Shown here piece by piece: positions 26,724 through 39,475 of a stretch of 64,000 nt of DNA. Both the position numbers and the translations under genes were made by a program. Within the stretch, counting starts at the first letter, position 1. Each line of letters starts with the position of its first letter. Source of the DNA: Staphylococcus microti (GTDB lineage Bacteria > Bacillota > Bacilli > Staphylococcales > Staphylococcaceae). The DNA lies in assembly GCF_000934465.1 (NCBI RefSeq), contig NZ_JXWY01000175.1:1-64000 (forward strand), in the 5' to 3' direction. A model generated the notes under the pieces. It searched no databases, was not told the DNA's origin, and saw nothing but the letters and a program-made list of their open reading frames with translations.

Positions 26724-29423
26724 ATGGCTGCAAATTTAAAAGAGCAAGCGAAGAAGTCATTTCAAGTAAACGGTCAAGACATCACGTACTATGACTTGAA
26801 TGTATTAGAAGAAAAAGGCTTAACTGAAATTAGTCGTTTACCATATTCTATCCGTGTTTTATTAGAATCTGTATTACGTCAAGAAGATGGTTTTGTTATT
26901 ACAGAAGACCACATTAAAACTTTGGCGACATTCGGAAAAGAAAACGACAAAGGTGAAGTACCATTCAAACCTTCTCGTGTTATTTTACAAGACTTTACAG
27001 GTGTGCCAGCGGTCGTGGACTTAGCCTCTTTACGTAAGGCGATGGATGATGTAGGTGGGGATCTAACAAAAATCAATCCAGAAGTGCCAGTAGACTTAGT
27101 TATTGACCACTCTGTACAAGTAGATAGCTACGGTAATTCAGATGCTGTTGCACGAAATATGAAATTAGAATTTGAACGTAACTATGAGCGTTACCAATTT
27201 TTAAGCTGGGCGACAAAAGCGTTCCAAAACTACAATGCGGTTCCGCCTGCAACAGGTATCGTGCACCAAGTTAACTTAGAGTACTTAGCGAATGTTGTGC
27301 ATGTTCGTGATGAAGAAGGCGAAAAAGTAGCATATCCAGATACATTAGTTGGTACAGACTCACATACTACAATGATCAATGGTCTCGGCGTACTTGGCTG
27401 GGGTGTTGGTGGTATCGAAGCGGAAGCAGGTATGCTTGGTCAACCGTCATACTTCCCAATTCCAGAAGTAATCGGTGTGCGTTTAACAAACGAATTGCCA
27501 CAAGGTGCAACAGCAACAGACTTAGCATTGCGTGTAACTGAGTTATTACGTCAAAAAGGTGTTGTTGGTAAGTTTGTTGAATTCTTCGGTCCTGGCGTAG
27601 ACAAATTACCATTAGCTGACCGTGCGACAATCGCAAACATGGCGCCTGAATACGGTGCAACATGTGGTTTCTTCCCAGTGGATGATGAAACATTGAAATA
27701 TTTACGTTTAACAGGTCGTTCAGCTGAACATATCGATGCGGTTGAACAATATTTAAAAACAAACCACTTATTCTTTAATGTGGAAGAAGTACCAAACTAT
27801 ACAGATGTTGTCGATTTAGACTTATCAACTGTTGAAGCGGCATTATCAGGACCGAAACGTCCACAAGATTTAATCTTCTTAAGCAATATGAAAGAAGCTT
27901 TCGAGAAGTCTGTAACAGCACCTGCGGGTAACCAAGGTCATGGCTTTGACGAAAGTGAATTTGATAAGAAGGCAACAATCGAATTTAAAGATGGCCGTAA
28001 AACTGAAATGAAAACAGGTGATATCGCGATTGCTGCGATTACATCATGTACGAATACATCTAACCCATATGTTATGTTAGGTGCAGGTTTATTAGCGAAA
28101 AAAGCAGTTGAAAAAGGCTTGAAAGTGCCTGAGTATGTGAAAACATCATTGGCACCAGGTTCAAAAGTTGTAACAGGTTATCTTCGTGATGCAGGTTTAA
28201 CTGAGTACTTAGACAAACTTGGCTTTAACTTAGTTGGTTATGGTTGTACAACTTGTATCGGTAACTCTGGTCCATTATTAGAAGAAATTGAAGCTGCGAT
28301 TGCTAAAGAAGACTTATTAGTGACTTCTGTATTATCAGGTAACCGTAACTTTGAAGGTCGTATCCACCCGCTTGTAAAAGCGAACTACCTTGCATCACCA
28401 CCACTTGTTGTGGCGTATGCTTTAGCGGGTACAGTAGATATCGACTTACAAAATGAACCGCTTGGTCAAGATGCTGACGGTAACGATGTGTACTTAAAAG
28501 AGATCTGGCCATCAATTCAAGAAGTATCAGATACAGTGGACAGTGTTGTAACACCTGAACTGTTTAAAGAAGAGTATGCAACGGTATATGAAAATAACGA
28601 ATTATGGAACGAAATCAATACAACAGAACAACCATTGTACGATTTTGACCCAAGTTCAACATATATTCAAAACCCAACATTCTTCCAAGGTTTATCTAAA
28701 GAACCAGGTACAATCCAACCATTAACTGGTTTACGTGTTATGGGTAAATTCGGTGACTCTGTAACAACAGACCACATCTCTCCAGCGGGTGCAATCGGTA
28801 AAGATACACCAGCAGGTAAATACTTGTTAGAGAATGGTGTATCACCACGCGACTTCAACTCTTATGGTTCTCGTCGTGGTAACCATGAAGTCATGGTACG
28901 TGGTACATTTGCGAATATCCGTATTAAAAACCAATTAGCACCAGGTACAGAAGGTGGCTTTACAACATATTGGCCAACAAATGAAGTAATGCCTATCTTT
29001 GATGCAGCAATGAAATACAAAGAAGACGGTACAGGTTTAGTCGTATTAGCAGGTAACGACTACGGTATGGGTTCTTCACGTGACTGGGCTGCAAAAGGTA
29101 CGAACTTGTTAGGTGTGAAAACAGTTATCGCACAAAGCTATGAACGTATCCACCGTTCTAACTTAGTGATGATGGGTGTGTTACCTTTACAATTTAAAGA
29201 AGGCGAGTCAGCTGATACGCTTGGTCTTGACGGTCAAGAAACAATCCAAGTTGATATTGATGAAACAGTACAACCAGGTCAACTTGTTACAGTAACTGCA
29301 ACAAAACCAGATGGCACTGTTGTGACATTTGAAGCGAAAGCACGTTTTGATTCAAATGTTGAAATGGATTATTACCGTCATGGCGGTATCTTACAACTTG
29401 TATTACGTAAAAAATTAGCTTAA
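26724..29423 (+). CDS. acnA: aconitate hydratase AcnA
   Basis: An 899-residue 4Fe-4S enzyme interconverting citrate and isocitrate in the TCA cycle. Cluster ligands are Cys442 (TSCTNTSNP), Cys508 and Cys511 ([11 protein letters not shown]), the IRP/AcnA spacing. The C-terminal swivel domain (about 640-899) contains [22 protein letters not shown] precedes the ATG. Homologues moonlight as RNA-binding proteins when iron is short (known for B. subtilis CitB). Monocistronic. Confidence 0.97.
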   Translation: MAANLKEQAKKSFQVNGQDITYYDLNVLEEKGLTEISRLPYSIRVLLESVLRQEDGFVITEDHIKTLATFGKENDKGEVPFKPSRVILQDFTGVPAVVDLASLRKAMDDVGGDLTKINPEVPVDLVIDHSVQVDSYGNSDAVARNMKLEFERNYERYQFLSWATKAFQNYNAVPPATGIVHQVNLEYLANVVHVRDEEGEKVAYPDTLVGTDSHTTMINGLGVLGWGVGGIEAEAGMLGQPSYFPIPEVIGVRLTNELPQGATATDLALRVTELLRQKGVVGKFVEFFGPGVDKLPLADRATIANMAPEYGATCGFFPVDDETLKYLRLTGRSAEHIDAVEQYLKTNHLFFNVEEVPNYTDVVDLDLSTVEAALSGPKRPQDLIFLSNMKEAFEKSVTAPAGNQGHGFDESEFDKKATIEFKDGRKTEMKTGDIAIAAITSCTNTSNPYVMLGAGLLAKKAVEKGLKVPEYVKTSLAPGSKVVTGYLRDAGLTEYLDKLGFNLVGYGCTTCIGNSGPLLEEIEAAIAKEDLLVTSVLSGNRNFEGRIHPLVKANYLASPPLVVAYALAGTVDIDLQNEPLGQDADGNDVYLKEIWPSIQEVSDTVDSVVTPELFKEEYATVYENNELWNEINTTEQPLYDFDPSSTYIQNPTFFQGLSKEPGTIQPLTGLRVMGKFGDSVTTDHISPAGAIGKDTPAGKYLLENGVSPRDFNSYGSRRGNHEVMVRGTFANIRIKNQLAPGTEGGFTTYWPTNEVMPIFDAAMKYKEDGTGLVVLAGNDYGMGSSRDWAAKGTNLLGVKTVIAQSYERIHRSNLVMMGVLPLQFKEGESADTLGLDGQETIQVDIDETVQPGQLVTVTATKPDGTVVTFEAKARFDSNVEMDYYRHGGILQLVLRKKLA

Positions 29424-29437
29424 TACCAATAAATATG

Positions 29438-29475
29438 GCGAGTACAGCATATTGTATGTTGTACTCGCTTTTTTA
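29438..29475 (+). terminator. acnA terminator
   Basis: GCGAGTACA / TGTACTCGC stem followed by six T. Confidence 0.92.
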
Positions 29476-29575
29476 GGTTGGAATTTTTATGACCATGAAT
29501 GTCTTTGCTTATGACGAATGGTTGCTTTGTGATAAGATAGTGGATGAATAAGAATTCAGAAAGAGGGCACGCAGA

Positions 29576-30037
29576 ATGATTTATGCATTAACGGAAATTG
29601 AAGTACGTTATCAAGAAACCGACCAAATGGGTGTTGTTTACCACGGTAACTATGCGACATGGTTTGAGGTCGCACGTACGGACTATATCCGCAAGTTAGG
29701 GCTCGACTATATGGAGATGGAAGCACAAGGGGTGGTATCGCCTGTCACAGAGCTTAACGTGCAGTATAAGAAGAGTGTAGGCTATCCTGAAAAGGTAACT
29801 GTAAAGACGTGGGTATCTAAGTTTTCAAGATTGCGCTCACGTTACCAATATGAAATTTATAATGAACAAGGGGAACTGGTGACAACTGGTTATACAGATA
29901 ACGTCTTGATTACCAAAGATGAAGGAAAGCCAGTTCGTATTGATAAAGCTTTTCCAAATTGGTATGACGTATATAGTGACGTTGATCGACGAAATAAAGC
30001 TGGTGAAGCATTAGAAGTTAAAAAAACCAATCAATAA
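29576..30037 (+). CDS. hotdog-fold acyl-CoA thioesterase (4HBT/YbgC type)
   Basis: A 153-residue hotdog protein. YQETDQMGVVYHGNYATWFEVARTDY, early in the chain, is the 4-hydroxybenzoyl-CoA thioesterase signature: the Asp acts as catalyst and the loop binds CoA. Substrate unknown. GAGGG precedes the start. It regularly follows acnA in staphylococci. The last codons and the stop lie inside the terminator stem. Confidence 0.88.
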   Translation: MIYALTEIEVRYQETDQMGVVYHGNYATWFEVARTDYIRKLGLDYMEMEAQGVVSPVTELNVQYKKSVGYPEKVTVKTWVSKFSRLRSRYQYEIYNEQGELVTTGYTDNVLITKDEGKPVRIDKAFPNWYDVYSDVDRRNKAGEALEVKKTNQ

Positions 30038-30063
30038 GCACAATGCCTATTGATTGGTTTTTT
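30021..30063. terminator. bidirectional terminator overlapping the thioesterase 3' end
   Basis: A 16-bp perfect stem AAAAAACCAATCAATA / TATTGATTGGTTTTTT. The left arm contains the last codons (Lys-Lys-Thr-Asn-Gln) and the TAA of the thioesterase gene. It also ends the convergent gene at 30074. Confidence 0.95.
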
Positions 30064-30073
30064 ACTTGTATGT

Positions 30074-30376
30074 TTAATTTTTAACTTGTGCGTGATAAAC
30101 GATCTCATCATCAACAATGTCAATCTTTAATTGATGATCTTCATAATACCAGACATCTTTCTCAGCGATAACGACATGTAAATCATCTACGATCGTTTCA
30201 TAGCCAACTTCATCAATATCTTTGAGAAAGTCGACATTAAATGCAGGACTAAATCCTTGTTTTAATTGAAATTCGCCACCGTAACGGACGACAAAGTGGA
30301 GTACTTTACCAGCTTCAGGTAATTCAAGTTCCTCTTTGAACCATTCAACAGCCTTAGGGGTAATTTCTAAATGCAT
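30074..30376 (-). CDS. HesB/YneR-like protein without cysteines
   Basis: A 100-residue protein of the Fe-S-biogenesis-like fold ([36 protein letters not shown]). It has no cysteine at all, so it cannot be an A-type iron-sulfur carrier. This is the YneR subgroup of unknown function. AGGAGG lies before the ATG. Codirectional with plsY, 79 bases downstream of nothing else; convergent with the thioesterase. Confidence 0.85.
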   Translation of the reverse strand: MHLEITPKAVEWFKEELELPEAGKVLHFVVRYGGEFQLKQGFSPAFNVDFLKDIDEVGYETIVDDLHVVIAEKDVWYYEDHQLKIDIVDDEIVYHAQVKN

Positions 30377-30455
30377 GCGCGAAACGCCTCCTTGTTCATA
30401 TAAGTAAAGTACGCCTTAATTGTAGCGTGTTTTGTATTGAAATCAACTATCGTGC

Positions 30456-31037
30456 TTACATCCATTTGATTTTCGGTTCTGTGCCTTTTAAAATACGTTT
30501 AATATTACTCGTATGGCGATAGATGAGCAAGCTTGCGACGATAAAGCTAATGCCGAACAAAATGTAATCACGGACGATTAGCGCACCGATGACACAGCAA
30601 ACTGCTGCAATAATGCTTGACAGTGATACATACTTTGATAAATAAAGAACGACAAAGAAGATCACCATTAGCACTAAAAATAATAATGGGTTAACGCCTA
30701 GTAGTACACCGGCACTTGTCGCAACGGCTTTACCACCTTTGAACTTTAAATAAATTGGATAGACATGCCCAATAATCGCGAAAATACCGACGATTAAGCC
30801 ATGCACATCAACGTTGAACCATAATGGGAAAAATACAACGATGAATCCTTTGAAAATATCGAAAAATGTTACCGCAAAACCAGCTGGCTTCCCGAGTACA
30901 CGAAAGCTATTCGTTGCACCCATGTTGCCACTGCCAAATTTTCTAATGTCTTTTTTAAAAAATAATTTACCAATAATGTAGCCGCTTGGAATGGATCCAA
31001 TTAAATAGCTAGCAATAAATAAAAGGCATAATGCCAT
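30456..31037 (-). CDS. plsY: acyl-phosphate:glycerol-3-phosphate acyltransferase PlsY
   Basis: A 193-residue membrane enzyme making lysophosphatidic acid from acyl-phosphate, the first step of phospholipid synthesis. Three conserved cytoplasmic motifs are present: [38 protein letters not shown]. About five to six membrane segments. AAAGGA lies 11 bases before the ATG. It is next to parE in most staphylococci; here the ABC-F gene intervenes. Confidence 0.95.
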   Translation of the reverse strand: MALCLLFIASYLIGSIPSGYIIGKLFFKKDIRKFGSGNMGATNSFRVLGKPAGFAVTFFDIFKGFIVVFFPLWFNVDVHGLIVGIFAIIGHVYPIYLKFKGGKAVATSAGVLLGVNPLLFLVLMVIFFVVLYLSKYVSLSSIIAAVCCVIGALIVRDYILFGISFIVASLLIYRHTSNIKRILKGTEPKIKWM

Positions 31038-31192
31038 GTATTTTCACATCCTTTTAGTACCTGCTCTTATTTTAACATAAATTTAGTAAGCGTCATGTAT
31101 TTTCTATTAACAATGTCATAAATGATTGGTATGGACGTAGAACAATTCCCTTATGTAAGAGATGAAAACATATGAGGGGATGATTGAGACAT

Positions 31193-31221
31193 TTGACATT
31201 TATAAGGCATTTGTATACGCT
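31193..31221 (+). promoter_or_regulatory. promoter of the Vga-like ABC-F transcript
   Basis: TTGACA (31193-31198), 17-base spacer, TACGCT (31216-31221), or TATACG with 15. This starts a leader of nearly 290 bases before the ABC-F gene. Confidence 0.55.
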
Positions 31222-31233
31222 TAAAGTAACTTA

Positions 31234-31336
31234 ATGAGCGAAAGGGTGAACCAACTACATGATTTATTAATCCTATTTTATGAACGTTTTTAATTGAAGG
31301 TAAACGAATAATTCAGCAATGATTTGCTGTTTTTTA
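31234..31336 (+). promoter_or_regulatory. attenuator-like leader: short ORFs and a terminator
   Basis: An AAAGGGTGA Shine-Dalgarno (31241-31249) precedes the mini-ORF ATG-ATT-TAT-TAA (31259-31270, Met-Ile-Tyr). A second frame (31234-31293) would encode 19 residues starting MSERVNQLHDLL but has no clear ribosome site. They are followed by hairpin CAGCAA-TGAT-TTGCTG and six T (31314-31335). This resembles the ribosome-stalling attenuators before antibiotic-resistance ABC-F genes. Confidence 0.55.
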
Positions 31337-31449
31337 GACGTGCTTTCAATGACGCGATTCAGGATAGGATTGTACTTCTGTGGTTGCAAATAGCACATCA
31401 TGCATTTAACGGATATGATGTCGTATTTTGTGCACCTGTATGGATTTTT

Positions 31450-31508
31450 GCCTCCTATTCTGAATGACAATAGGGGGCATTTATTGTCTCCAAATACGTC
31501 TAAGGAGA
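31450..31508 (+). promoter_or_regulatory. second leader hairpin and possible ribosome-site occlusion before the ABC-F gene
   Basis: GCCTCCTATT / AATAGGGGGC (31450-31478, one G-U pair) is a strong stem-loop. Just after it TCTCC (31487-31491) can pair with GGAGA (31504-31508) of the Shine-Dalgarno. 31337-31449 shows nothing else convincing. Confidence 0.5.
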
Positions 31509-31515
31509 TGATCAT

Positions 31516-33087
31516 ATGAGGATTTTATTAGAAGCAACACAACTCAAACACTACGTACAAAGTCGTTTACTCTTGGATATTGATAAACTGCAAGTGTATG
31601 AGGGCGAGCGTATTGGTTTGGTTGGGCATAATGGTAGTGGAAAAACATCATTACTGCAAATACTGGACGAACAGCTTTTATCGGATGAAGGGGTTGTAAC
31701 GCAATATACGAAACGTGCATATATTCCGCAACTTAAGTCTTACGAGATGACGAAGAGTGGTGGTGAAGTGATGCAAAGGCATATTCAACAGGCGCTTGAT
31801 CAACAACCGGAATTGTTGTTTGCTGATGAGCCGACAGCTAATTTAGACACGGCACATATAGAAGCGCTAGAGCGAACATTACAAGCGTGGACGGGTGCGT
31901 TTGTTATCGTTTCGCATGACCGTGCCTTCCTAGATACATTATGTACGACGATATGGGCACTTGAAGAAGGTCAGTTAAAGGTCTATAAAGGCAATTATAG
32001 TGATTATGTTGAACAGAAAGCACTGGAACGTCGACAATTACAGCAAGCGCATGAAAAGTATGAAAGAGAAAAGAAGCATTTGGAAGCGGCCATTAGGTTA
32101 AAAGAACGACAGGCGGAACGAGCGACGAAGAAACCGAAAAAGCTTACTAGTTCAGAAGCGAGAATCAAAGGGACAAATGTCTATTTTGCCAATAAACAAA
32201 AGAAGATGCGTCAAACCGTTAAGGCTATGGAAAAGCGATTGGATAGATTGGACAAGGTAGAGAAAGTGAAAGACGAACCACCACTCAAAATGACGCTACC
32301 AAATTCAGAGAAAATAAAACAGCGTGTCATCATACGTGCGGAAGATTTTTCAGGTCGTATGGGTGGACGTGTCTTGTGGCATGCTACAGATTTTAATGTA
32401 GTTGGTGGGGATAAGCTCGCCATTGTGGGTGCGAATGGCAGTGGGAAAACGACGCTAATTAAGCAATTATTACGCCAACATTCAACTGTTTCTATATCGC
32501 CATCGGTTAAAATTGGTTATTTTAGCCAGAATTTAGATATATTAGATGACGCAAAAACGATTTTAGAAAATATAAAACGTACATCAGAACATGATGAAAC
32601 ATTGATTCGTACGGTACTTGCACGTATGCACTTTTTTAAAGAAGATGTCTACAAACGTGTAGATGTACTAAGTGGCGGCGAACGTGTCAAAGTGGCGCTT
32701 GTGAAAATATTTTTAAGTGATGTGAATACGCTTGTGTTGGACGAACCAACAAACTTTCTCGATATGCAAGCGATTGAGGCATTTGAGGATTTATTGCGTG
32801 CGTATGCAGGAACGGTCATTGTTGTGTCGCATGATCGTAGGTTTATTGAAAACATAGCGACACGTATTATGATTATTGACAAGCAACAGATCAACTTATT
32901 TGAAGGGACATATCAACAATGGAACGAAGCACAAGTAATGGCACAAAACAGCGATGTAAATGATGACAAACTACTGCTAGAGTTAAAAATTGCTGAGGTG
33001 TTAAGTCGATTAAGTATGGACCCTTCAGAGGCATTAGAACAAGAATTTCAAGAATTGTTGAAGCAAAAGCGTACACTTGATGAATAA
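31516..33087 (+). CDS. Vga-like antibiotic-resistance ABC-F protein
   Basis: A 523-residue cytosolic ABC-F ATPase with two nucleotide domains and no membrane part. NBD1: Walker A GHNGSGKT (37-44), signature KSGGE (80-84), Walker B LLFADEPTANLD. NBD2: GANGSGKT, LSGGERVKVAL, LVLDEPTNFLD. The linker (about 170-255) with RATKKPKKLTSSEARIKG and the C-terminal extension ending EFQELLKQKRTLDE resemble Vga(A), which protects ribosomes from lincosamides, pleuromutilins and streptogramin A. The linker tip, which sets drug range, differs from Vga(A). Base use looks native, so it is probably intrinsic. Resistance itself is inferred. Confidence 0.88.
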   Translation: MRILLEATQLKHYVQSRLLLDIDKLQVYEGERIGLVGHNGSGKTSLLQILDEQLLSDEGVVTQYTKRAYIPQLKSYEMTKSGGEVMQRHIQQALDQQPELLFADEPTANLDTAHIEALERTLQAWTGAFVIVSHDRAFLDTLCTTIWALEEGQLKVYKGNYSDYVEQKALERRQLQQAHEKYEREKKHLEAAIRLKERQAERATKKPKKLTSSEARIKGTNVYFANKQKKMRQTVKAMEKRLDRLDKVEKVKDEPPLKMTLPNSEKIKQRVIIRAEDFSGRMGGRVLWHATDFNVVGGDKLAIVGANGSGKTTLIKQLLRQHSTVSISPSVKIGYFSQNLDILDDAKTILENIKRTSEHDETLIRTVLARMHFFKEDVYKRVDVLSGGERVKVALVKIFLSDVNTLVLDEPTNFLDMQAIEAFEDLLRAYAGTVIVVSHDRRFIENIATRIMIIDKQQINLFEGTYQQWNEAQVMAQNSDVNDDKLLLELKIAEVLSRLSMDPSEALEQEFQELLKQKRTLDE

Positions 33088-33224
33088 GTGACGCATAAAG
33101 TGTTTTAAAGCATCACTTTTTATAAGTTTTCACTTTGTATAATAGGGAGAAAATGGCTTAGGTTCGGCGTTATCTTTCATTTGTGGCTTGCATTTTTGCG
33201 GTTTTTATATAAGAATAGCTATTG

Positions 33225-35264
<2,040 letters not shown>

Positions 35265-35265
<1 letters not shown>

Positions 35266-37679
35266 TGGCAGAAGTAATACAAAGTTTACCGTTGGAAGAT
35301 GTAATTGGCGATCGTTTTGGCCGTTACAGTAAATATATTATTCAAGAGCGTGCCTTACCAGACGTGCGTGATGGTTTAAAACCGGTACAACGTCGTATTT
35401 TGTATTCAATGTATTCAAGTGGTAATACATACGATAAAAACTTCCGTAAGAGTGCGAAAACAGTCGGTGACGTGATTGGGCATCTTCATCCCCACGGTGA
35501 CAGTTCCGTTTATGATGCGATGGTGCGTCTGAGCCAAGATTGGAAGTTGCGTCATGTGCTCGTTGAAATGCACGGGAATAACGGGAGTATTGACAATGAC
35601 CCACCAGCGGCAATGCGTTATACGGAAGCGAAACTCAGTCAGTTGGCTGAACAGTTATTGCGTGACTTGAATAAAGAAACGGTGGACTTTATACCAAACT
35701 ATGATGATACAACGATGGAACCAATGGTATTACCTGCGCGTCTTCCACATTTGTTAATCAATGGTTCGACAGGGATTTCTGCGGGGTATGCGACGGACAT
35801 TCCACCACATAACTTAGCCGAAGTGATTACAGCGACTTTGAAGTTGATCGATAATCCGGATATGACAGTCAAACAGTTGATGAAGCATATTAAAGGCCCT
35901 GATTTTCCAACAGGTGGTATTATTCAAGGGATTGACGGTATTCAAAAAGCGTATGAAACGGGTAAAGGTAAAGTTGTTGTACGTGCCAAAACGGAAACTG
36001 AATCTTTACGCAATGGACGTAGCCAAATTGTTGTGACAGAAATTCCATACGAAGTGAACAAAAGTAGTCTTGTTAAAAAGATTGACGAGTTACGTGCGGA
36101 TAAAAAAGTGGACGGCATTGTGGAAGTACGAGATGAGACCGATCGTACAGGTTTAAGAATTGCGATTGAGTTGAAGAAAGATGTCAACGCGACAGCAATT
36201 TTGAATTACTTGTATAAGAATACGGATTTACAAGTAGCATATAACTTCAATATGGTAGCGATTAGTGATGGTAGACCGAAATTGATGGGGATTAAACAAA
36301 TTATTGATTGTTACTTGAATCATCAGATTGAGGTTGTCACGCGTCGTACGCGTTATGATTTACAACATGCAGAAGACCGTATGCACATTGTTGAAGGCTT
36401 GATGAAAGCATTGTCTATTTTAGATGAAGTCATTGCGCTCATTCGAGAATCAAAAAATAAGCGTGATGCGAAAGACAATTTAGTCGATAAGTACGCTTTT
36501 ACAGAAGCGCAAGCAGAAGCGATTGTTATGTTGCAATTGTACCGTTTAACGAATACGGATATTGTCGCATTGCAAGAAGAGCACGATGAACTTGCGAATA
36601 AAATAGCAGCATTAAATAATATCTTGAATGATCATAATGTGCTATTAGATGTGATTAAAACAGAACTTTTAGAGATTAAAAAGCAATTTAAAGAGCCAAG
36701 ATTATCAACAATTGAAGAAAAAATAGCAGAAATTAAAATTGACAAAGAAGTATTAGTACCAAGTGAAGTTGTGATGGTCAGTGTCACAAGTGAAGGGTAC
36801 ATTAAACGCACGTCATTACGTAGTTATAGTGCATCAGGTAAAGATGAAATTGGATTGAAAGCAAACGATTATGTGTTGAAATGTTTGGAAGTGAATACAC
36901 AAGATACAGCGCTTGTCTTTACCAATAAAGGGCGTTACTTGTCGATACCGGTGCATAAGCTGCCTGAAATTAAGTGGAAAGATCTCGGCCAACATATTTC
37001 ACAATTGGCATCAATAGATGAAGATGAGGTAATTGTCGCTTGTGATGTTGTTTCAACCATTGATGATAGTGAAGCGGTTATTACGGCAACACGTAACGGT
37101 ATGATCAAAATGACGACGTTATCGCACTACAAAACAGCGCGACATCTTAAACCACTTGTAGCGATGAAGTTAAAAGAGGATGATGTTGTGATTGCAGCGG
37201 TCAAAACAAATGTATCCGCAGTAAGTGATTTTGTGACGCTGTTAACACATAAAGGGATGTCGCTCACATATCCGATTTCAGAGTTGCCGGCGACAGGCTT
37301 GCGTACAGGTGGTGTGAAAGCCATTAACTTAAAAGCGGAAGATTATGTCGTAATGGCTGACTTAGTAGGTGAACAAGATACGATTTTAATTGCGACACAA
37401 CGCGGTGCATTGAAACGTATTGGCTTTAACGTCTTACAACCAGCAAAACGTGCACAACGTGGTCTTACGTTGCTGAAAGAACTGAAAAAGCAACCGCATC
37501 GTATTGTTGCGGCACGTGTCTGTCGTGAAGCGGACACACAATACCATTTAGTGTCTGATGAATCTGTTCATGATGGGCAAATTGACAAAATTCATTTATC
37601 TGAACAATATACGAACGGCTCATTTGTTGTTGATACAGCGTCATTTGGCGAAATACGTCATCTCTTTATTAGCGAATAA
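35265..37679 (+). CDS. parC: topoisomerase IV subunit A
   Basis: The DNA breakage-reunion subunit, 804 residues. N-terminal winged-helix domain with the active Tyr in the [11 protein letters not shown] region (Tyr about 119). The quinolone region reads [12 protein letters not shown]: Ser80 and Asp84 are unmutated serine/acidic residues, so no classical resistance change is present (S. aureus has Glu84). C-terminal beta-propeller from about residue 490. Start codon shares one base with the parE stop. Confidence 0.96.
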
Positions 37680-37776
37680 TAAAAAAAGAGATAGTCACTT
37701 TTGCACAACAATGATAAAATACTACTAGTTGTGTTTATTGAAATATATGAAAATCTAATAGTAAAGAGTGATAACA

Positions 37777-39255
37777 ATGAGAGATTTTGATAGTTTAATT
37801 CCTGATTGGTTCAAAGCATTCGTGCAAGTCGGGAATGATTTGATTTGGTCGCAATACTTAATCGGTCTCCTTCTAACAGCTGGTATCTTTTTTACAATCA
37901 GCTCTAAGTTTGTTCAAATTAGGTGGATTCCTGAAATGTTCCGTGCGATCAAAGAAAAACCGGAAACATTAGATTCGGGTGAAAAAGGGATTTCATCATT
38001 CCAAGCTTTTGCCATCAGTGCAGGGTCTCGTGTAGGGACTGGTAACATTGCAGGTGTTGCAACTGCAATCGTACTTGGTGGTCCTGGTGCGGTATTCTGG
38101 ATGTGGATCATTGCGATTGTAGGTGCAGCAAGTGCATTTATAGAGGCAACATTAGCACAAGTATACAAAGTACCAGACAAAGATGGTGGTTTCCGTGGTG
38201 GTCCAGCATACTACATTACAAAAGGACTTAATCAAAAATGGTTAGGTGTTGTATTCGCAATATTGATCACCGTTACATTTGCATTCGTTTTTAACACAGT
38301 TCAATCGAATACTATTGCAGAATCACTCCAAACTCAATATAACGTTAGTCCAGTCATCACAGGTGCAATTCTTGCTGTTATTACAGCCGTTATTATTTTT
38401 GGTGGTGTTCGTAGCATCGCAAACTTATCTTCAGCAATTGTGCCTTTTATGGCAATCATCTATGTGGCGATGGTATTGGTCATTTTATTAATGAACTTTG
38501 ATCAAATTATCCCGATGATTTCTACCATTATTAAAAGTGCATTCGGTATCGATCAAGCTGCCGGCGGTGCTGTAGGTTTTGCGGTATTACAAGGGGTTAA
38601 ACGTGGTTTATTCTCTAACGAAGCAGGTATGGGTTCAGCGCCGAATGCTGCCGCAACAGCAGCTGTATCTCACCCAGTGAAGCAAGGTCTTATCCAAGCT
38701 TTAGGTGTATTTTTTGATACGATTCTTGTATGTACAGCGACAGCCATTATGATTTTACTGTACTCAGGTTTAGAGTTCGGTGAAGGTGCTGTCCAAGGTG
38801 TCGCAGTGACACAATCAGCATTGAACGAACATTTAGGTAATGTTGGTGGTATTTTCTTAACAGTTGCGATTACATTATTCGCATTTTCTTCAGTAATTGG
38901 AAACTATTACTATGGTCAATCCAATATGGAGTTTTTAACGAAAAGTAAAGCAGCGCTATTTGTTTTCCGTTGTTTAGTCGTTGTACTTGTATTCATCGGA
39001 GCTGTTGTTAAGACAGAAACGGTATGGAGTACAGCTGACGTATTCATGGGATTAATGGCAATCGTCAACATTGTTGCGATTATCGCTTTATCTAATGTTG
39101 CTTTATCTGTTATGCGTGACTATCAACGTCAACGTCAAGCAGGTATCCGTCCAATTTTCAGACCAGAAGAATTAGAAATTAACTTATTTGGTATTGAATG
39201 TTGGGGAAATAAGGCACAAAACCAAAAAGACACAACAGAAAAAATGAATCAATAA
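37777..39255 (+). CDS. alsT: sodium:alanine/glutamine symporter AlsT
   Basis: A 492-residue AGCS-family carrier with about 11 membrane segments. Family signatures: SSKFVQIRW, ISAGSRVGTGNIAGVATAI, GGFRGGPAYYITKGL, and KRGLFSNEAGMGSAPNAAA. The S. aureus homologue imports glutamine. Start at 37777 follows AAAGAGTG. It has its own terminator. Glycine, alanine or glutamine cannot be distinguished here. Confidence 0.92.
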   Translation: MRDFDSLIPDWFKAFVQVGNDLIWSQYLIGLLLTAGIFFTISSKFVQIRWIPEMFRAIKEKPETLDSGEKGISSFQAFAISAGSRVGTGNIAGVATAIVLGGPGAVFWMWIIAIVGAASAFIEATLAQVYKVPDKDGGFRGGPAYYITKGLNQKWLGVVFAILITVTFAFVFNTVQSNTIAESLQTQYNVSPVITGAILAVITAVIIFGGVRSIANLSSAIVPFMAIIYVAMVLVILLMNFDQIIPMISTIIKSAFGIDQAAGGAVGFAVLQGVKRGLFSNEAGMGSAPNAAATAAVSHPVKQGLIQALGVFFDTILVCTATAIMILLYSGLEFGEGAVQGVAVTQSALNEHLGNVGGIFLTVAITLFAFSSVIGNYYYGQSNMEFLTKSKAALFVFRCLVVVLVFIGAVVKTETVWSTADVFMGLMAIVNIVAIIALSNVALSVMRDYQRQRQAGIRPIFRPEELEINLFGIECWGNKAQNQKDTTEKMNQ

Positions 39256-39264
39256 TTCGTCTAT

Positions 39265-39310
39265 AAGTTGAATGTGGAAAGCATATTGCATTTCTGCATT
39301 CAACTTTTAT
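39265..39310 (+). terminator. alsT terminator
   Basis: AAGTTGAATG / CATTCAACTT stem followed by TT-ATTATTTTT. Confidence 0.88.
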
Positions 39311-39475
39311 TATTTTTGTTATGCCATACAGTAACAATTGATATGTTTGTTGATGCTATAGTTAAAATAAGGGTTACATATACATTGTTGATATGAATTT
39401 CTAAGATTAAACTTTTCAACTGCGCTAAGAGCCGATATAATTTGATTTGAGTGTTAAGAGAGAGATGGTGATAAA

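Noticed and set aside
31273-31515. 80-codon minus-strand frame in the ABC-F leader
   Set aside because: It covers the opposite strand of the leader terminator and hairpins and has no domain; the plus-strand regulatory reading explains the region better.
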